From JAZGGS01 sp963764825 (GTDB lineage Bacteria; Bacteroidota; Ignavibacteria; Ignavibacteriales; Ignavibacteriaceae): a DNA stretch of 64,000 nt. The notes beneath the pieces were generated by a model. The model saw nothing but the letters and a program-made list of their open reading frames with translations. It made no database searches and was not told where the DNA came from. Positions 57,264-64,000 of the stretch are shown one piece after another. The DNA lies in assembly GCA_963764825.1 (NCBI GenBank), contig CAVXUA010000001.1, positions 16,150 through 80,149 of the forward strand, in the 5' to 3' direction. The stretch's first letter is position 1; the number at the start of each line of letters is the position of its first letter. Position numbers and translations under genes: made by a program.

Positions 57264-59243
57264 TTATAAATTTTTTCTTACCCAATTCTCCAACCCACCA
57301 TCCACTATCAACTCCTGCGCAGCTTCACCAACAGGATCGATTGAATAATTTTTATCATTATAAGTGATCAGAGAATTTTCCAAATCAATTTTTACTTTTT
57401 TATTTGATTGAACTGTTAGTTTTTCAGTCCCAAATTCTTCTTTAAGATCGGAAGTGAGTTCAGGGCAATCAATAATCAAAAAACCATTGTTGATTGCATT
57501 GCGTTTGTAAGTCTCGCTAAACGAACCGGCAATTACACATGAAATTCCTTTATACTTTAATGAAGTTGCAGCTTGTTCTCTTGAACTTCCAGTTCCAAAA
57601 TTAAATCCACCTGCAACTACATCTCCTTTCTTTGCAATACTTCCAAATTCAGGATCATAATTTTCCATAACAACTTCTGCTTGTTGTTCAGCAGTAAAGT
57701 CATCAATGTAGGTGTACTTACCGGGATAAATACCATCTGTATTAAGATTATCCTGGTAGCAAAAAAGTAATTTTCCTTCGATTGCTTTTGGAAATCCATT
57801 TAATATTTTAATACCGGTTTTTTTCTCTTCCGGTTTTTTATTGGTTTTAATCTCAGCATTGATATTAAGGTGCTCAGTCTCATTGTCCTCAAAATCAATC
57901 TTACCGGAAATTGCTGAAGCGGCAACAACTGCCGGGGAAGCAAGATATGCTTTTGCATCAGGTGAGCCCATTCTTCCTTTAAAGTTCCTGTTTGTTGCAG
58001 AGATACCAACTTCGCCATCTTCAAGTAATCCTACTCCCAAACCAATACACGGTCCACATCCGGGAGGAAGTGGTATTGCGCCTGATTCAATTAGAGTTTG
58101 CCAATAACCCAACTTTTCACTTTCCTGCTGTACTTCGCTTGATGCAGCAGCAATATAAAACTCAACTCCATCAGCCACCTTCTTATCTTTCACAACTGCA
58201 GCAGCTTCTTTAAGATCCTGCAACCTGCTGTTTACACAAGAAACAAGATAAGCTTTATCAATTTTTATATTTTGCTTCTTCAAATCAGAAATTGTGTTCA
58301 TCACTTTAACTGAGTTTGGTCCTGCAGCATAAGGTTCGATTGATGATAAATCAATTTTAATCTCTTTGCTGAAAAAAGCGTTTTCATCTGCTTGAGGAAT
58401 ATTAGATTCTAACTCGGAAATTTTGTTTTCATTTATTCTTGGATGATACTTTCCACGCTTATCGTCAGCATCAGAAGAAACTCCTTCCAACCCTCTTTTC
58501 AATATAAATTCATTCTCTCCTCTTCAACCATCCAATAGTGATTTCATCAATTGGGAAGAGACGCCAAGAGCGCTCCCCATTCGGTAGTCATGTTCGCAAT
58601 GGTTAATCTTTCTTCAACAGATAAATTCGTTAACACCTTCACCTACAAATTCTATTGCGTGATTTAAAACTTCATCCTTGTTAAAGTGTCCGCAGAGAGC
58701 GATGATCACATCTTTGCCTGTTACACCGTTTTTTAATTTACCTTGAAGTTCAACTTTTGCGATTGGAGGAACTTTCCACCACGTTCTTCCCGTTGCCCAT
58801 ATTGCGGCGGCATCAGTTCTTACAATGGGTGTGCCTAAGCATCCAAGACCTCCGTACATATTTGAGTGGCTATCGGAAGCAACTGCCATTGATCCCGGGA
58901 AAGCATAACCTTCTTCACACATTATTTGATGGCCAATGCCTCTTCCTGCAGGATAGAAATCTGCACCCATTGATTTAGAAAATTTTTCAATTCTTTTATA
59001 TTTCTCTAAATTCTTTTCACTTTTATCTTGCACATTGTGATCAAGTGTGTGAACAACTTGCCGGGGATTAAAAAGTTTTGTTGCTCCAATTGATTTGAAT
59101 TTTGGAATAACAGCGCCAGTATTATCATGAGTCATCACATAAGCTGGTTGAAACATAATATAGTCACCAGAATGTACTTCGTGATCAGGTGATAATCCTA
59201 CAGCAAATTTTTGTGCTATTTTTTCTATTAAGGTTTGAGACAT
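57264..59243 (-). CDS. Single-chain (homo)aconitase-family hydratase (one frameshift)
   Basis: The chain of about 659 residues is a 4Fe-4S aconitase-superfamily isomerase. The first part reads YVMTHDNTGAVIPKFKSIG, HTLDHNVQDKSEKNL, FYPAGRGIGHQIMCEEGYA and ASDSHSNMYGGLGCLGTP, closer to fungal homoaconitase (Lys4 type) than to AcnA. Cluster cysteines are in VSCVNSR and GCGPCIGLGVG. The swivel domain has GFNFGTGSSREQAATSLK. A frame break lies near 58505-58614. It starts 2 bases after the HD gene stop. Likely reactions are isomerisation of citrate/isocitrate, homocitrate/homoisocitrate or isopropylmalate; context favours citrate. Confidence 0.88.
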
Positions 59244-59245
59244 TT

Positions 59246-59811
59246 TTATTCCTTGAAAGGTTCGAAACTGACAAAATCTGCATGGTGAACTATGATTGCT
59301 TCCACACTTCTCTTTGCATCATCTCCTTCTTTTGCATGATAAGCAATTATATGCTGAACTTCCGGAGGCAGATCAAATCTTTCGGCGAGACCAACACCAC
59401 TAAATGGATGCCTTAACAATTTACCAGCTTTACTTGTTGTAAGTTTTCCATCTACTTTATCATACTCTAAAAGTTTCCCTACATCAATTAATATTGCTCC
59501 CGCAATAAGTAAATCCATATTAATTTGAATTTCATCACCAAAATTTTCTTTCATCCGATTTGCAATATCAACAGAAAGCTGAACGCAAGTACGTTTATGA
59601 TTCATAAAAGATACTTTGCAATCTTTAATTAAGAAGAGAAAAGGGTATAACTTCCAGGTCTTCAGGAGATAAGTACGCTCTTTTCAACTGCAAAAACCCA
59701 GCAATCAAGAACTTTGGTTTTTAATTTTTCATCTTTAATCCATTCAATCTCAGGCCATATTTTTTTTACTTTTTCGTCGCATCTTAAATCCTTTGATTTT
59801 ATTGTAGTCAA
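59246..59811 (-). CDS. HD-domain-like protein with altered HD dyad (one frameshift)
   Basis: The downstream frame has an HD-superfamily layout: an early His in FMNHKRTCVQ, then LIAGAILIDVGKLLEY where the canonical HD dyad would read LHDVGK, His in LLRHPFSGVG, His in IIAYHAKEGDD and Asp in HHADFVSF. The upstream part, in another frame, reads LRCDEKVKKIWPEIEWI and LDCWVFAVEKS and joins after a one-base shift near 59670, giving about 188 residues from the TTG at 59811. The ATG at 59605 is an alternative, shorter start. The dyad His is Ile here, so hydrolase activity is uncertain. It is co-directional in the citrate cluster. Confidence 0.7.
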
Positions 59812-59825
59812 TCTGAAAGTGGTTA

Positions 59826-59885
59826 AGCGAGTGAAGAATCTGTTAAATCTAATAGAAAAGATTCTTCGCTGCGCTCAGAATGACA
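59826..59885. repeat. Palindromic intergenic repeat (GAATCTT type)
   Basis: AGCGAGTGAAGAATCT (59826-59841) is the near reverse complement of AGATTCTTCGCTGCGCT (59859-59875), and the element runs on through CAGAATGACA. This is the familiar dispersed palindrome of the AGATTCTTCGC...CAGAATGAC type. It lies in the 80-base gap between the dehydrogenase and HD genes. Confidence 0.75.
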
Positions 59886-59890
59886 AATAT

Positions 59891-61075
59891 TTATAACTTG
59901 CTAATTACAGCATCAGTAATCTGTTGTGTAGTTGCAGCACCTTTTGAAATTGCATTCAGCACTTCCTTTTAATTTCATCATATCGTACGATTTAACTTTT
60001 CCTTCTTCCACAACTTTAGCAATTGCTGTCCTTATTTTGTTAGCAATTTCTTGTTCCCCGATATGATCCAAGCATCATACATGCACTTAAAAACATGGCA
60101 ATTGGATTTACAATTGATGGATTAAGTTTTGCATATTTTGGAGCGGAACCATGTGTCGGCTCGAATACAGCAACTTCATCACCTATATTAGCACTGCAGG
60201 CAAATCCGAGTCCGCCAACCAATCCTGCAAAGCCATCACTGATGATATCACCGAACATATTTTCTGCAACTAATACACCATACGTTTCCGGATTTTTTGT
60301 TAACCACATCATTTGTGCATCAATATTTGTATCCCATAATTCGATCTCCGGATAATCTTTTGCAATTTCTTTTGCAATTTTGTACATCATTCCGGAAGTT
60401 TCTCTTAACACGTTTGGTTTTTCACAAACTGTAACATTTTTATAGCCAAATTTTTTGGCATATTCAAATGCTGCTTTAATAATTCTTGTGCATCCGTTTT
60501 TAGAAACTATTCTTGTAGAGATTGCCATTTCATCACTTGGAACGTGTTTAAATGCTTTCATTTTTGGATGAGTTTCCAATGCATCGCGAACAATTTTTGG
60601 TGGATTAGTCCATTCAACTCCTGCATAAAGTCCTTCAGTATTTTGGCGGAAAACTACAGCATTCACTAAAGGTTCTTCAAAACCGCCTTTCGCATCTCTT
60701 CTAATAAAATTAAGCGGATTACCTTTAAATGATTGACAAGGACGAATGCATTTATCTAAATTAAAATGCTGTCTTAATCCAACAATAGGACTAAAATAAA
60801 CTAATCCTTTGTCCTGCAGCGATGGATCAAGTTCCATTAGCAGCAGCATCCTTTGGTTTACTTGTAATAGCACCGAACAAACCAATTTTATGTTTTTCTA
60901 ACAAATCTATTGTTCTTTGCGGAAGAGCGTTCCCTTCCTTACACCAGAATTCCCATCCAATATCGCCATGAATATATTCTGCTTTAAAACCTGCAGATTC
61001 AAGTACTCTTAAAGATTCCTTTAATACTATTTTCCCAATGCCGTCTCCCGGCATAGAAACAATTGTTCTCTTCAT
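59891..61075 (-). CDS. Isocitrate/isopropylmalate dehydrogenase-family protein (frameshifted)
   Basis: This is a beta-decarboxylating NAD(P)-dependent dehydrogenase of about 394 residues. It starts MKRTIVSMPGDGIGKIVLKE and has SPIVGLRQHFNLDKCIRP, VVFRQNTEGLYAGVEW, the metal-binding Asp run in ELWDTNIDAQMMWL and AENMFGDIISDGFAGLVGGLG, and the NAD-binding FEPTHGSAPKYA. Breaks lie near 60835, 60065 and 59960; the restored C-terminus MMKLKG...TTQQITDAVISKL stops at 59891. Homocitrate, isopropylmalate and tartrate relatives exist, but its neighbours point to isocitrate. It is the first gene of the minus-strand cluster. Confidence 0.85.
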
Positions 61076-61306
61076 GCTTAAATTTCCTTAAAAACGATTT
61101 AAAAAATGTTCTTCTAACTTAGATAAATGGTAAAATGTAAGCAAGGAATGATTCACGCTCATAACGGATTCAAACCTAAAGTTGGAATTAGCAAACTGGA
61201 TTTTTAGATTGCGGTTGAATTGCTAATCGTCTAAAACTTTCATATAAAAGTATTAAATTGTATCAATAGATGAACAATTCTATAGTATTTAGGGTCTGTT
61301 AATAGA

Positions 61307-64000
61307 GTGAATAAGAAAATGGAAGAAAATATTAATTCGATTAATCCCGACGACTACAAAGATCTTCGTGAGCTAATAGATAAACTTATTGAAAAGAAGA
61401 TATTACCTGAAAAGTACAGTGATTTTCTGGACTCATTAAGTGAATCGATACTTAAATTAGGGAATATTAACGCAAACCTTAAACTACTAACCGAATCTTC
61501 CCTCGATGTTTTATTTAGAATTTCAACCACCGGAAAAATCATCTATCTCAGTCCTTCCTGTGAAGAATTATTCGGATATAAGTTATCAGAAGTTATCGGT
61601 AGATCGTTTGCAGATTTTCTTCCCAAGGGAAAGTTATCTGAATATTTTAGGTCGATGTCTAAACTTATCCGGGAAAAAAGAGAAATAGTATTTACAGCAA
61701 AAATGATTCATAAAAGCGGCAACCTGATCCCGGTGGAAATAACAGGAAGAATACTTGAGGTTAAAGGTCGCAAAATTGGGCAAGGTTCAATTCGCGATAT
61801 AACCAAACGGATTGCGGATGAAGAAAAACTTAGAGCTTCCGAAAGTACATTCAGAACTGTTTGGGAAAATTCCTATGATGGCATGAGACTCACTGATGAG
61901 AACGGGAATATTTATATGTGTAACGATGCTTATGCAAATATGGTTAGTAAAACAAGGTACGAATTGGAGGGAAGACCCATTATCGATAATTTATAACGAA
62001 GAATACGGCCCGAGTATCCTTGGGAAATACATCAATAATTTTATAAACGATGACATTGAAACAAAGTATGAAACAACAAGTTTTCTCTGGAATGGGGATG
62101 TAAAAGTTTTTGAAATTACAAATTCTTTTATTCATCGGGATAATAATAAAAAATATTTACTTAGTATTTTTAGAGATATAACAACTAGGAAGAGGAACGA
62201 AAAATTAATTGAAAAGAAGGACAGGCTGCTTCAAGGAATAGCTGATGCGACACGGACTCTGATTTCCTCAAAAGATCAGGAGCAAGGATTTAACTTGCAC
62301 TGCGAATTTTAGGCATTGCGGCAGATGTAGACAGGGTTTATATCTATCAGCATCAATTAGATCAATTAACTGATGAAAGATTTTTTAGTCTTATCTATGA
62401 ATGGGCGTTTGAAGGAACTGAAATACAGATTAAGAATTCGGAATTTCAGAAAATTTCTTATTCAAGGTTTGCCTCTTTAGAGTTTTACGAAAACTTTTCT
62501 AAAGGAATATCTCTCCGATATATTATTTCAAAAATGCCTGAAAATCAACGTGGGGTATTTGTTGATAAAAATATAAAATCGATTATTCTTGTTCCAATAA
62601 TGATTGATGAAATATACTGGGGTTTTATAGGTTTTGATGAAATGGAAGAAGACAGAACCTGGAGCGATGATGAAGAATCAATCCTTATCACTATGGCTTC
62701 AACGCTTGGTGCAGTCATCCGCCGTAACCTTTTCCGCGATGTACTTATTAGAAAAAATAAGGAGCTCGATACTGCTTTTAACAATGCAGAAAAGGCAACT
62801 AAAGCTAAAAGTGAATTCCTTGCACTAATGAGCCATGAAATAAGAACCCCTATGAACGGGGTAATAGGAATGACTGGTTTACTCCTTGACACAGTACTTG
62901 ATCAGGTTCAAAAAGAATATGTAAATACGATACGTTTAAGCGGTGAACAGCTATTAGTTATAATTAATGACATCCTCGATTTTTCCAAAATTGAATCGGA
63001 ACGGCTTGAACTTGAAAATCAACCATTCGATTTAAGAGATTGTATTGAAGATTCGCTCGATCTTCTATCTTCCAAAGCAATTGAGAAAAAAATAGAGTTA
63101 ATTTATTCAATCGATAAACATTCACCGCTTGCCATTAACAGTGATATCACAAGACTGAGACAAATATTAACAAATCTTATAAGCAATGCTGTTAAATTTA
63201 CAGACCAGGGCGAAATTTATATTGCTGTTACTTCTAAAAAATTGGACCTCAGAAAATATGAAATTCAATTTGCTGTAAAGGATACCGGTATTGGTATTCC
63301 TCCAGATAAGATGGATAGATTGTTTAAATCTTTCAGCCAGGTAGATTCTTCTGTATCAAGGAGTTACGGCGGCACGGGTTTGGGATTAGTTATAAGTAAA
63401 AGACTTGCAGAACTTATGAACGGAAATATGTGGGTGGAAAGCGAAATGGGTAAAGGTGCCACATTTTATTTTAATATTGTTACGGAAGCAATCTCCTCAG
63501 ATCCGAAATTTTATTTATACGAATCACTTCCTATTTTCTCAGGCAAAAAAATTGTAGTGGGAATGGAAAATAGAACTTGCTTAAATGTGATATGTAATCA
63601 ATTAGCTGATTGGGGCATGGAAACGGTCGCTTTTAATAAATCAATTGAGCTTAGAGAATTCATAGAACATAATTCAAGCTATGATGGAATTATTATCGAT
63701 TTTAATTCTGATGATCTTAATTCAGGAGAACTTATTAATCATCTTAGCAAGCATGGTAAAAAAATGTCCGTCCCTATCATAATTATCATTACCAATTGGT
63801 AAAACACTAGATTTACTTCCTGACATCGATGATGAGTTCATATCAGTTTATCCCAAACCAATTAGGAGACAGCACTTACATAAAACACTAAGAACACAGT
63901 TCAACAAGTTGAAAGGTAGTGTTGAACAGAAAGAAGCTGTTAAGGAAACAATTGAAATTGCAGGTAAAGATAAAGAATCATTAAAAATATTATTAGTTGA
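61307..64000 (+). CDS. Hybrid sensor histidine kinase (frameshifted, cut by window end)
   Basis: This multi-domain sensor kinase starts at GTG 61307. A helical N-terminus of 60 residues leads to a PAS domain (LLTESSLDVLFRISTTGKI, YLSPSCEELFGYKLSEVIG, SIRDITKRIADEEKL), a second PAS (TFRTVWENSYDGMRLTDENG) and a GAF-like region (MIDEIYWGFIGFDEMEED). The HisKA box is FLALMSHEIRTPMNGVIG, with the phospho-His near residue 508. The ATPase domain has N, G1 and G2 boxes (LTNLISNAVKFTD, VKDTGIGIPPDKM, GGTGLGLVISKRLAELM). A receiver-like domain begins near 63540, and another opens at the edge (ESLKILLVE). Breaks are near 61990, 62310 and 63795. No response regulator gene is visible. Confidence 0.9.

Noticed and set aside
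1..64000. CRISPR arrays, tRNA or rRNA genes, insertion sequences and prophage
   Set aside because: No regularly spaced repeats, cloverleaf with an acceptor stem, transposase or phage structural gene was seen on reading the intergenic regions and the predicted proteins.

Overview
The window is AT-rich bacterial chromosome, most like a member of the Ignavibacteria/Chlorobi side of the Bacteroidota. Four secreted proteins end in the NPFNPST-type type IX secretion (T9SS) C-terminal domain. A bacillithiol deacetylase (BshB1-like), a TonB receptor with a DUF4249 partner, and octamers of the Bacteroidota -7 promoter type (TAnnTTTG) fit the same placement. No tRNA, rRNA, CRISPR array, IS element or prophage gene was recognised, and no gene-free stretch exceeds 300 bases.

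Quality warning: about twenty genes, including core ones (pruA, sucC, acs, rsmD), are split by single-base indels, several of them visibly at short homopolymer runs. The reading frame resumes without loss of protein. This pattern fits uncorrected long-read error better than mass gene decay, so split genes are annotated here as single spans with the breaks noted.

Layout. 1-7.0 kb: Lon protease, an inositol-phosphatase family enzyme, an acyl-CoA synthetase and proline/glutamate catabolism (pruA). 7.1-16.6 kb: sucC, a TPR protein, aroE, outer-membrane and lipoprotein genes, mscL, a STAS-like protein, a T9SS cargo and a DinB-like protein. 16.6-20 kb: an aminotransferase-pckA operon and a cupin. 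20-25.3 kb: an Ig-like lipoprotein, a membrane dipeptidase, coaD, a small plus-strand island and rsmD. 25.3-30.3 kb: a PilM-like/membrane protein/ComEA-like group and the heat-shock operon hrcA-grpE-dnaJ. 30.6-35.3 kb: purM, a TatD-radical SAM fusion, a PBP4-type peptidase and prmA. 35.4-42.6 kb: a secreted protein, a YtcJ-type amidohydrolase, a TauE transporter, an RRM RNA-binding protein, T9SS cargos and bshB1. 42.8-46.5 kb: a second, intact pckA and acs. 46.5-52.9 kb: a T9SS cargo and a TonB receptor/DUF4249/PEGA-propeller operon. 52.9-61.1 kb: a minus-strand tricarboxylate cluster. 61.3 kb to the end: a hybrid histidine kinase cut by the window edge.

The most interesting region is the 52.9-61.1 kb cluster. 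In transcription order it encodes an isocitrate/isopropylmalate-dehydrogenase-like enzyme, an HD-domain protein whose HD dyad reads ID, a single-chain homoaconitase-like hydratase, an MmgE/PrpD dehydratase-family protein, a CitD-CitE fusion (citrate lyase acyl carrier fused to the lyase subunit) and CitF. Together they could interconvert 2-oxoglutarate, isocitrate, citrate, and acetate plus oxaloacetate. Nearby PEP carboxykinases, an aminotransferase, PruA and Acs could connect this route to glutamate and acetate metabolism; that link is inference. Two palindromic repeats of different sequence sit inside intergenic gaps of this cluster.
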